Positions 1-6,410 of a DNA stretch of 8,687 nucleotides are shown one piece after another (position 1 is the first letter of the stretch; every line of letters starts with the position of its first letter). Where the stretch lies: positions 1 to 8,687 of the forward strand of contig JALWNF010000271.1 of NCBI GenBank assembly GCA_026995985.1, read 5' to 3'. The DNA comes from Campylobacteraceae bacterium (lineage in GTDB: Bacteria; Campylobacterota; Campylobacteria; Campylobacterales; Sulfurovaceae). The position numbers were made by a program, and so were the translations under genes. Below the pieces are notes generated by a model. The model was not told the origin of the DNA, searched no databases, and saw only the letters and a list, made by a program, of their open reading frames with translations.

Positions 1-117
1 GCTTTTGAATTATTACTTATAGGATTATTTATGGGAATCGTTTCTATTTGGTATCTTTTTATTGATGAAGGTGGACAATTGTTCAATTGCATAAATGAAG
101 TAAAAAGTTTTTTTTAG
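1..117 (+). CDS. 3' end of an unidentified membrane-protein gene (partial)
   Basis: Frame 1 is open from the first base to a TAG at 115-117, giving 38 codons. The encoded tail begins with a strongly hydrophobic stretch (about residues 3-20, including LLLIGLFMGIVSIWYLF), which would make one transmembrane helix. It is followed by a short polar end containing one Cys and finishing KSFF. This looks like the last membrane helix and cytoplasmic or periplasmic tail of a larger protein whose body lies upstream of the window. I do not recognise the family. In such AT-rich DNA a 38-codon open frame could occur by chance, but the hydrophobic helix followed by a non-coding stretch favours a real gene end. 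Confidence 0.5.
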   Translation, partial: AFELLLIGLFMGIVSIWYLFIDEGGQLFNCINEVKSFF

Positions 118-134
118 TTAACTTTCCTCATAAC

Positions 135-152
135 AACGGTCTCCGTTATAAT
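135..152 (+). promoter_or_regulatory. Candidate promoter: perfect TATAAT abutting an inverted repeat
   Basis: TATAAT lies at 147-152. Immediately upstream, sharing its first T, is an inverted repeat with arms AACGG (135-139) and CCGTT (143-147) around a TCT loop. No good TTGACA is present at the expected distance; weak -35 elements are common in Campylobacterota sigma-70 promoters. Transcription would start near 159 and would give the Cache-domain gene a leader of roughly 290 nt. The inverted repeat sits in the -35/-10 spacer, where a repressor could act. This is a sequence-pattern call only. Confidence 0.3.
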
Positions 153-240
153 GCATAAGAGAGTAATAGTAACAAAACCAATCTCTCAAAATGAAAACCA
201 TAACCTAAACATAGGTGTCAGTTGCTACCTTAAAAATCCA

Positions 241-261
241 AGAAATTTCAAAAAAATTTCT
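241..261. repeat. AT-rich 8-bp inverted repeat
   Basis: Arms AGAAATTT (241-248) and AAATTTCT (254-261) are perfect reverse complements separated by five bases. The stem is almost all A-T and is not followed by a T-run, so it is a poor terminator. It could be a protein-binding site or simply chance in AT-rich DNA. Confidence 0.3.
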
Positions 262-406
262 AATTTACTAATCTAAACAATATCTTGCAAATAAATACTA
301 AAACCATATTTCAGAGACAATACAAACCCTCTTGGAAATAGAATGTTTACTATTGATACAATAAAAAATTTTTAAGTTTTTTTTAAACTAGTGGTAAGAA
401 AAATTA

Positions 407-414
407 TATACAAT
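407..414 (+). promoter_or_regulatory. Candidate -10 region for the Cache-domain gene
   Basis: TATACAAT at 407-414 contains TACAAT, a five-of-six match to the sigma-70 -10 consensus. It is preceded by an A/T-rich tract (361-389), as often seen in Campylobacterota promoters that lack a -35 box. Transcription would start near 420, giving a leader of about 30 nt before the ATG at 452, which is a plausible distance. It is a candidate only and competes with the element at 147-152. Confidence 0.35.
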
Positions 415-438
415 AGGGCTAAAAAATTAAATAGTGAT

Positions 439-444
439 AAAGGG
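439..444 (+). promoter_or_regulatory. Ribosome-binding site that favours the ATG at 452
   Basis: AAAGGG at 439-444 lies seven bases before the ATG at 452. An alternative in-frame GTG at 434 has no purine-rich site ahead of it and would place this motif inside the coding sequence. The ATG is therefore the better start. Confidence 0.6.
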
Positions 445-451
445 TTACAAA

Positions 452-1366
452 ATGGTTATTAGAGAGATTAAAGAGTATGCACAGATACGAACAAAAGCAC
501 GAGCCTATTTATGTTATTTGATGGGGCGTACAATTTCTACCATAAACCTAGAGGGTAATGTTGAAGAGCAACTAATAAAGCAACTAAAAAAGTTGCAAAA
601 AGTTATTCCTAATGCAGAAGTACTATATGCATTAGATGCAAATGGAATACAAGTAGTAGATAATATCTCTAGTCATAAAGAGCTTAATGGAAAGAGAAAA
701 GGGTATGACCGAAGTGATAGAGCCTATTTTTATAGAACATTTAAAGAGCAACGATGTGTTTTAACTGAACCATATCCTTCTTTAGAGAGTAATAGTATGG
801 TAGTGACTGCCTCTTTCCCAATTTATGATGAGAGCAGTAATAAGTTGATGTATATTATTTGTGTTGATATTCAGTTAGATAAACTACTCTCTATGATTTT
901 ACCATCTTCTGTTGACTCTATTTTTGGACAATATAGTAAGTTTGTATACTCTTTCTTTTCATTAGCTTTAGTTTTTGTTGCCTTTTTGCTCTTTATTAAA
1001 GGGGTAAGTGGTCTTTTAGTTTTAGGTTGGGATATAAATAGCTTGAATATTAATGAGATGTTTAAATCTACCATTTTGCTGACTCTATCTTTAGCTATTT
1101 TTGATTTGGTTAAAGCTATTTTTGAAGAGGAGGTTTTGGGAAAAGAGAAAAAAGATGACTCAGGTGATGCTCATCAGACTATGATACGCTTTTTAGGTTC
1201 TATTATTATAGCACTATCTATTGAAGCACTAATGCTAGTCTTTAAATTTGCTATTACTAAGCCAGAAAAATTACACTCTGCAGTAGATTTGATGTATGGT
1301 GTTACAGTACTTATGGTTGGATTATCTATTTATATTTGGGTGAATAAAAGTAACAAGGATAAGTAG
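452..1366 (+). CDS. Cache/PDC sensor-domain protein with C-terminal multi-helix membrane region
   Basis: The protein has 304 residues from the ATG at 452 (310 from an alternative GTG at 434). Residues about 30-148 look like a PDC/Cache extracytoplasmic-type ligand-sensor fold. The cues are a YALDANGIQVVDN strand pair near 59-71, a GYDRSDRAYFYRTF segment (84-97) and the late strands ending VTASFPIYDE (118-127) and LMYIICVDI (132-140). Four hydrophobic segments follow, near 163-184, 205-223, 245-266 and 275-296. A charged loop (about 225-243, rich in Glu, Lys and Asp) separates the second and third. There is no GGDEF, HAMP, kinase or methyl-accepting region, so any output must go through the membrane part. 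The N-terminus has no signal peptide or membrane helix, which is unusual for a Cache protein. The M48 gene begins 34 nt downstream, so co-transcription is likely. I do not recognise the C-terminal family, and the ligand is unknown. Confidence 0.85.
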   Translation: MVIREIKEYAQIRTKARAYLCYLMGRTISTINLEGNVEEQLIKQLKKLQKVIPNAEVLYALDANGIQVVDNISSHKELNGKRKGYDRSDRAYFYRTFKEQRCVLTEPYPSLESNSMVVTASFPIYDESSNKLMYIICVDIQLDKLLSMILPSSVDSIFGQYSKFVYSFFSLALVFVAFLLFIKGVSGLLVLGWDINSLNINEMFKSTILLTLSLAIFDLVKAIFEEEVLGKEKKDDSGDAHQTMIRFLGSIIIALSIEALMLVFKFAITKPEKLHSAVDLMYGVTVLMVGLSIYIWVNKSNKDK

Positions 1367-1400
1367 ATATAATGTCAAAAAAAATTTAAGGTAATATTGT

Positions 1401-2666
1401 ATGTTAGAAATTGTAATGATACTTTTTACACTCTATACACTGTTGAAAGTATATATCTCAGTTATGCAAATAGGCTATATAGCTCAAGAGAAAAACAAAG
1501 AAGCTGTTCTTATGAGCCAAGATAAATATAAAGAAGCAGGTGAGTATGCTATTAAAAAAGAGAGAGTCTCTCTTTTGTCTACTTTAGTAGATTATCTTAT
1601 GTTTGTCTGGTGGGTAACTTATGGATTTCATTGGTTAGCTTCTATTTTACAAACAGATAACTCAGTAATAGATGCTGTGGTTTTTCTTTTTGGCTTTTTT
1701 GCTATTGGTTATATAGTAGGGCTTCCTTTTGAGATTTATCAGACTTTTAAATTGGACAAAGATTATGGATTTTCAAACACAACAATAAAACTCTATCTGA
1801 TTGACCAGCTAAAGTCTATTGCAATGTTTATTGTTTTTGGTGGAGCTCTATTTTATGCTTTAGCATGGATAGTAATTAATGTTGAATCGTGGTGGCTTTG
1901 GGGCTTTGGGTTACTTTTTACTTTAGCTATACTCATCAATGTTATCTATCCTACTATTATAGCTCCTATCTTTAATAAGTTTACTCCTCTTGAAGAGGGA
2001 GAGTTAAAGAGAGATATTGAAAATATGATGAAGAGTGTTGGTCTTAAGAGTGATGGGGTTTTTGTTTTAGATGCTTCAAAGAGAGATAGTCGACTAAATG
2101 CCTACTTTGGAGGACTTGGAAACTCTAAACGAGTTGTTCTGTTTGATACATTGATGGAGAAGTTAACTAACAAAGAGTTATTGGCTGTTTTAGGTCATGA
2201 GCTAGGTCACTTCTCTCATGGTGATATTTGGAAAAATATTGCAATGATGGGAGTATTGCTTTTTGTCTCTCTCTTTTTATTGGGTAATCTACCTACTGAA
2301 CTTTTTATAGATATGAGAGTAGGAGATAGTGCAGGAGTAGAGATAGCTATGATGATACTGCTTTTACCTATATTGTCATTTGTGTTTACTCCAATTATGA
2401 GCTTTATAAGTCGTCATAATGAGTATGCCGCAGATGAGTTTGGTAGTAAGTTAGGTGGAAAAGAGAACTTAGTCTCTGCACTTATAAAATTGATAGAGGA
2501 GAATAAATCATTTCCAAAATCACACCCTCTATTTACATTTTTTTACTATACGCACCCACCTGTAATAGAGCGTCTAAAAGAGTTAGGCTATGATACTAAT
2601 GAAGTTAATGAGATGGCAAAAGGATTACCTGATGATGGTATATTTACTTTTTTCAATAAGAAATAG
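1401..2666 (+). CDS. M48 family membrane zinc metallopeptidase (Ste24/CAAX-protease-like)
   Basis: This 421-residue protein cleaves peptide bonds at or near the cytoplasmic membrane; family members act in membrane-protein quality control or, in eukaryotes, CAAX processing. The zinc site is intact: HELGH at 266-270 gives the two His ligands and the catalytic Glu267, and the EYAADEFG motif supplies the third ligand, Glu341. Upstream is the family's substrate-cleft strand around NAYFGG (233-238), then VVLFDTLM (245-252), and near the C-terminus a conserved THPP (384-387). The N-terminal 190 residues hold about five hydrophobic helices, typical of the M48 N-terminal domain. Two more helices (about 280-297 and 315-336) flank the active-site region. 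The length matches bacterial Ste24-type members rather than the shorter HtpX. The start ATG has an AAGG nine bases upstream. Bacteria generally lack prenylated CAAX proteins, so the physiological substrate is unknown. A 101-nt gap separates it from the CotH gene, so a functional link to that unit is not shown. Confidence 0.93.
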   Translation: MLEIVMILFTLYTLLKVYISVMQIGYIAQEKNKEAVLMSQDKYKEAGEYAIKKERVSLLSTLVDYLMFVWWVTYGFHWLASILQTDNSVIDAVVFLFGFFAIGYIVGLPFEIYQTFKLDKDYGFSNTTIKLYLIDQLKSIAMFIVFGGALFYALAWIVINVESWWLWGFGLLFTLAILINVIYPTIIAPIFNKFTPLEEGELKRDIENMMKSVGLKSDGVFVLDASKRDSRLNAYFGGLGNSKRVVLFDTLMEKLTNKELLAVLGHELGHFSHGDIWKNIAMMGVLLFVSLFLLGNLPTELFIDMRVGDSAGVEIAMMILLLPILSFVFTPIMSFISRHNEYAADEFGSKLGGKENLVSALIKLIEENKSFPKSHPLFTFFYYTHPPVIERLKELGYDTNEVNEMAKGLPDDGIFTFFNKK

Positions 2667-2703
2667 CTTTTTATAAACATAAACAAATAAAAAATAACTG
2701 TTT

Positions 2704-2740
2704 TAAACATATGTAAACCTTAAATAAGATAATATTCTGT
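2704..2740 (+). promoter_or_regulatory. Candidate promoter of the cotH-nfrB-nfrA unit with a nearby palindrome
   Basis: The 101-nt gap before the CotH gene contains GATAAT at 2728-2733 (within AGATAATAT), a good -10 match, about 35 bases before the start ATG. Just upstream is the perfect 8-base palindrome ACATATGT (2707-2714), embedded in GTTTTAAAC...GTAAAC, which could be an operator. No clear -35 box or terminator hairpin for the preceding gene is visible. The following three genes have gaps of 15 and 1 nt, so this is the natural site for a promoter driving them. Confidence 0.35.
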
Positions 2741-2756
2741 TTTATTTTGTTGAAAA

Positions 2757-2761
2757 AAGGA
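2757..2761 (+). promoter_or_regulatory. Ribosome-binding site that fixes the CotH-family start
   Basis: AAGGA at 2757-2761, preceded by an A-run, lies six bases before the ATG at 2768. An upstream in-frame TTG at 2747 would put this site inside the gene and would add seven residues in front of a well-formed signal peptide. The ATG is therefore preferred. Confidence 0.7.
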
Positions 2762-2767
2762 TTTATA

Positions 2768-4918
2768 ATGAAACAGAATATCTTAGTGTGGAGTGCAATA
2801 GTGGGAGTTGCATTCTCTAGTTCATGGGCAACAGTTTTTACTCCATTAGATACAGATATTCATGAACCAGATGGTATCTACTATCAAGACCCAGCTACTA
2901 TGTTACGAGTAGATTTGCGAACTGTAATTAGTGAAGGTCCTTGTGAAGTAGGAGACTATAGTGGTTGTACACTTGATGATGTCAATAATGATATAGATAA
3001 ATATGATGACTTTAAACCAGAGATTAAAGTCCACTTTCAAGCAGATGATTTTCCAGATGATGGAAAGGTCTCAAATGCAACACTTAGGCTTAGAGGAGGA
3101 GCCTCTAGGCTTGAAGATTTAAAATCATATCGTATAAAACTAGATAGTAAACATGACTTGTGGAGAGGTGAACGTAAGCTTCAACTCAATAAACATCTAA
3201 GTGACTTAACGCGTATTAAAAATAAACTTAGTTTTGACTTGATGAGAGATATTCCAAATCTACCAAGTCTACGTACTCAGTTTGTTCATTTATATATTGA
3301 TAATCAAGATTATGGACTCTTTACTCATGTTGAAAATGTAGGTAAAGAGTACCTTTTAAGAAGAGGGTTTCACAAGCACTCAAATGTCTACAAGGCGTAT
3401 CATTTTGACTTTAAGATACGTCCAGAGTTAGCTCTTGATGAGAATGGTCAACCTATTGACCAGAAAGCATTTGATTATATTTTAGAGCAGAAACGTGGAA
3501 AAGATTCAAAAAAACTCTTAGAGATGCTCAATGCACTCAATAATCCTAACAATAACTTTCAGCAAGATGTATTGGCTAAATATTTTAACGAAAATAATCT
3601 TTTAACATGGGAAGCTGTCAATATTTTGATGGGAAATACAGATGTTACAACTTCAAACTTTTATATATTTAACCCAAAAGGGAAAGATACTTTCTACTTT
3701 TTACCATGGGATTATGACTCTACATGGGGGTATGATTGGCAACCAACTATTGTTGAGGGAGGTTATGTTCCAGGGAAGTGTTATCGTGGACCATTTAACT
3801 TTTGGGCAACAGAGATAGGAAGACGTTATTTGTCACAACCAGGTAATCTAAATAAGTTAAAACTAGCAGTAGAGGAGATAAAAAATAACTATCTAACTCC
3901 TGATAAAATAGAAGCATTGACCAATAGTTACTACGATTTGGTCTATCCTATTTTACATCAATCTCCTGACTTAGACTACCTTGATAGTAATCAGCCTACA
4001 GAGGAGCTTATTTTCCAAGAGTATAATAGTATCTATAATCAGTTAGCTTCAACTGTAGAGATAAACTATCAAAGATTTTTGAAAGATTTAAACTCTCCAA
4101 TGCCATTTCATATGGATACACCATATATTGAAGGAGATGAGATTGTCTTTGAGTGGGAGCCATCTGTTGATTTACAAGGAGATGATGTTACTTATGATTT
4201 AGAGATTTCGACTAGTTATAACTTTGAGCCAAGTCAGATTAAGTTTAGTGTTAAAAATTTAACAACTAATGGATTTAGAACAAAATGGATGTTGCCAAAA
4301 GGGGACTACTTCTTTAGAGTAATTGCTAGAGATAGTGCAAACCCACAAGAGAATTGGCAGAACTCATTTGAAGAGTATTATGATGAAATAGCTGACCATA
4401 CAGCTTATGGGGTTGATAACTTTCATGTAGATTTTGATGGAATACAAATTAGTAATGATATTGAAATTGATGGAGATTCAAATGATTGGCAAGGTAAATT
4501 GAATTTTATTGATGCAAATGATATTACAACTCCAAATGTTGTTGATTGGAGATTTGGTGGTTCAATTCAAGATGAAAATAAACTTTATCTTGCTTATATT
4601 AATGATGATACAATTGATTCCAATAAGTTTTGGGCATGGCATATCTTTATAGACAATAAAGATAGTGTAACTATAGGTTATGATGGAGGCTATGACTACC
4701 TTTTAGAGGGGGCAAACCTTTATAGATATACAGGAGATGGAGATAGCTGGTCTTGGGAGTTTATAGGTAGTGTTCCTCATGCAATAAATGGCTCTTTTGC
4801 TGAGTTTGCTCTTGATAAAGTCTCTATAGATAATGCAACAGATTTTGAGTTTCTATTTTATGGCTCAAATAGCTATTTAGACCCAGCAACACCAGTTGAT
4901 ATTATGACTAGTAATTAA
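2768..4918 (+). CDS. Secreted CotH-family protein with FN3-like and CBM9-like C-terminal domains
   Basis: The protein has 716 residues from the ATG at 2768. Residues 1-21 form a signal peptide (Lys near the start, hydrophobic core, likely cleavage after SSSWA), so it acts in the periplasm or outside. Residues about 45-440 match the CotH family, whose studied members (Bacillus spore-coat CotH) are atypical protein kinases. Visible cues are the RLRGGAS loop (107-113), KSYRIKL (119-125), FVHLYIDNQDYGLFTHVEN (172-190), the GNTDVTTSNFYIF segment (289-301) and the hallmark LPWDYDSTWG (312-321), whose Asp residues correspond to the metal-binding acidic site. Residues about 446-555 look like a fibronectin-III-type sandwich. 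Residues about 556-716 start with IEIDGDSNDW, typical of CBM9-like carbohydrate-binding modules. Cys59 and Cys67 may form a disulfide. The NfrB-like gene follows after 15 nt. Kinase activity is not proven, and free ATP is scarce outside the cytoplasm, so another donor or a purely structural or binding role is possible. Confidence 0.88.
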   Translation: MKQNILVWSAIVGVAFSSSWATVFTPLDTDIHEPDGIYYQDPATMLRVDLRTVISEGPCEVGDYSGCTLDDVNNDIDKYDDFKPEIKVHFQADDFPDDGKVSNATLRLRGGASRLEDLKSYRIKLDSKHDLWRGERKLQLNKHLSDLTRIKNKLSFDLMRDIPNLPSLRTQFVHLYIDNQDYGLFTHVENVGKEYLLRRGFHKHSNVYKAYHFDFKIRPELALDENGQPIDQKAFDYILEQKRGKDSKKLLEMLNALNNPNNNFQQDVLAKYFNENNLLTWEAVNILMGNTDVTTSNFYIFNPKGKDTFYFLPWDYDSTWGYDWQPTIVEGGYVPGKCYRGPFNFWATEIGRRYLSQPGNLNKLKLAVEEIKNNYLTPDKIEALTNSYYDLVYPILHQSPDLDYLDSNQPTEELIFQEYNSIYNQLASTVEINYQRFLKDLNSPMPFHMDTPYIEGDEIVFEWEPSVDLQGDDVTYDLEISTSYNFEPSQIKFSVKNLTTNGFRTKWMLPKGDYFFRVIARDSANPQENWQNSFEEYYDEIADHTAYGVDNFHVDFDGIQISNDIEIDGDSNDWQGKLNFIDANDITTPNVVDWRFGGSIQDENKLYLAYINDDTIDSNKFWAWHIFIDNKDSVTIGYDGGYDYLLEGANLYRYTGDGDSWSWEFIGSVPHAINGSFAEFALDKVSIDNATDFEFLFYGSNSYLDPATPVDIMTSN

Positions 4919-4933
4919 GTAGAGGTAGATAAA

Positions 4934-6409
4934 ATGGAGTATGTAGATTACCTATCACTATATTGGTTTATAATTAAGATATTGACTATATTTTCAGTTG
5001 TTATTCTATTTATTAGTGGAGTTGATGACTTTTTTGTCGATATGTACTATTGGGTACAACGCTTTTTTCGTTGGATACGTGGTAAAAAGGAGTATCCAGA
5101 TATAACAGTAGATGAGTTAATTGCCTACCCTGAAAGACCATTAGCACTAATGGTTCCTGCATGGGACGAGGCTGTAGTTATTGAGAAGATGTTGAAAAAT
5201 ACACTAAGAACATTTCAGTATGACAATCTACATATATTTGTAGGGACATACCCAAATGACCCTGCAACACAAGAGAAGGTAGACAATGTAACAGCTATTT
5301 ACTCAAATGTTCATAAGGTAGTAAATAAAACTCCAGGTCCTACAACTAAGGCTGATTGTCTAAATAATGTTATTGAGACTATCTTTGAGTATGAGAGACT
5401 TAAAGGTATTAAGTTTGCCTGTTTTACCTACCACGATTCAGAAGATATTGTTCACCCTTTAGAGCTTAAGTTAGCAAATTATGTTGTAGGAAGTGGAGAG
5501 AAGGATTTGATGCAGATTCCTGTAGTGCCTTTGACTCGTAATCCATGGAACTTTAATGGAACACACTACCAAGATGAGTTTATTGAGACAGGATTTAAAG
5601 ATATGATAGTGCGTGAAAGCATAAGTGGCTATGTTCCAAGCTCTGGTGTAGCAACCTCTTTTAGCCCAAAAGCCATTGAGACTCTATCAAGACTTAATAA
5701 TGGTGTCGTCTTTAATACAAAGAGTCTAACAGAAGATTATGATATTGGCTATCGTCTTTTAAAAGAGGGACTTAACTTGGCTTTTGTTACCTATCCTATT
5801 AAGGTAATTAAAAAGGTTAAAAATTTTTGGGGCAAAGAGGAGGAGCGAGAGGTTATAGAGTATATTGTCTCTAAAGGCTACTTCCCTACAAAGTTTCAAC
5901 AAGCTGTTCGACAAAAGGCTCGTTGGATGGTAGGAATTGTCTTTCAAGGGTATCGTGATATTGGTTGGACAAAGAGTTTAGGGCTAAACTATATATTGTA
6001 TCGTGATAGAAAGGCTATCTTTACGCACCCCGCTAATCTATTTGCCTATATTATCTTGGCTAACTTGGTTGGTCTGTCTCTATACTATATGTTAGATGAT
6101 AGTAGTTGGCACTTTCCAGAGTTTATTCCTGAAGGGAGTTGGATTTGGACACTCATAGCCTTTAATGCACTCTTTTTAGGTAGTAGACTCTTTCACCGTT
6201 TCTACTTTGTTAGTAAACACTATGACCTACTACAGGCCTTTTTAAGTATTCCTAGGCTGGTTTGGGGTAACTTTGTCAACATGAAAGCTCTATTTGCTGC
6301 TTTTAAGCGTTATCACTCAGCTAAAGAGGAGAAGAAAGAGGTGAAGTGGGATAAAACAGACCATGAGTTTCCAGATGAAGATGAAATAGAGATAGCAAAG
6401 GTAGCATAA
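4934..6409 (+). CDS. nfrB: NfrB-like inner-membrane family-2 glycosyltransferase, lacking the MshEN domain
   Basis: This 491-residue protein should polymerise sugars from a nucleotide-sugar donor at the inner membrane. An N-terminal helix (about 9-30) leads into a GT2 domain. MVPAWDEA (73-80) begins the nucleotide-binding fold. TKADCLN (138-144) follows, HDSED (167-171) is the metal/UDP acidic site, LTEDYD (265-270) carries the likely catalytic acidic residue, and QKARW (327-331) is the Q-x-x-R-W motif of processive synthases. Helices near 367-386 and 402-420 follow. As I remember E. coli NfrB, matches include LTEDYDIG, AVRQK-x-RW, GIVFQG, RDRK and WDKT-x-H-x-FP. E. coli NfrB is about 745 residues and continues into a c-di-GMP-binding MshEN domain. 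This protein stops right after KWDKTDHEFP with a short acidic tail (DEDEIE). The start has an AGAGGT site seven bases upstream. The NfrA-like gene begins one base after the stop, suggesting translational coupling. The sugar product is unknown. Confidence 0.9.
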   Translation: MEYVDYLSLYWFIIKILTIFSVVILFISGVDDFFVDMYYWVQRFFRWIRGKKEYPDITVDELIAYPERPLALMVPAWDEAVVIEKMLKNTLRTFQYDNLHIFVGTYPNDPATQEKVDNVTAIYSNVHKVVNKTPGPTTKADCLNNVIETIFEYERLKGIKFACFTYHDSEDIVHPLELKLANYVVGSGEKDLMQIPVVPLTRNPWNFNGTHYQDEFIETGFKDMIVRESISGYVPSSGVATSFSPKAIETLSRLNNGVVFNTKSLTEDYDIGYRLLKEGLNLAFVTYPIKVIKKVKNFWGKEEEREVIEYIVSKGYFPTKFQQAVRQKARWMVGIVFQGYRDIGWTKSLGLNYILYRDRKAIFTHPANLFAYIILANLVGLSLYYMLDDSSWHFPEFIPEGSWIWTLIAFNALFLGSRLFHRFYFVSKHYDLLQAFLSIPRLVWGNFVNMKALFAAFKRYHSAKEEKKEVKWDKTDHEFPDEDEIEIAKVA

Positions 6410-6410
6410 T

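Larger units (their letters stand above)
118..451. other. AT-rich intergenic region upstream of the Cache-domain gene
   Basis: About 330 bases without a convincing gene. It holds a perfect TATAAT hexamer (147-152) directly next to a small inverted repeat (135-147), an AT-rich 8-bp inverted repeat (241-248 with 254-261), and a second -10-like element (409-414) close to the next gene. There is a 41-codon open frame at 151-276, but it has no ribosome-binding site and an ordinary low-complexity composition, so I do not call it. No tRNA-like or CRISPR-like structure is visible, and no strong hairpin followed by a T-run that would mark a terminator for the upstream gene. Confidence 0.6.

Noticed and set aside
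151..276. A 41-codon + strand open frame starting at ATG 151
   Set aside because: No ribosome-binding site, the start overlaps a -10-like TATAAT, and the composition is unremarkable.
361..390. Run of T (377-384) with AGTTT/AAACT arms, considered as a terminator
   Set aside because: The stem is only five A-T-rich pairs and the T-run is the loop, not a tail after a GC-rich stem.
871..1074. Minus-strand open frame opposite the sensor gene
   Set aside because: It lies wholly opposite the membrane-helix coding region, and its Lys/Thr/Ser-rich product is the expected reverse reading of AT-rich coding DNA.
1401..2666. HtpX chaperone-protease as the identity of the M48 gene
   Set aside because: The protein is 421 residues with a long multi-helix N-terminal domain and the NAYFGG/THPP pattern of Ste24-type members; HtpX is shorter, with fewer helices.
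5759..5947. Minus-strand open frame opposite the glycosyltransferase gene
   Set aside because: It lies opposite the conserved catalytic region including QKARW, and shows no motif or ribosome-binding site of its own.
4934..6409. Cellulose synthase (BcsA) or PgaC identity for the glycosyltransferase
   Set aside because: The specific segments LTEDYDIG, GIVFQG, RDRK and WDKT-x-H-x-FP, and the neighbouring NfrA-like gene, fit NfrB better; there is no PilZ domain or bcs/pga partner.
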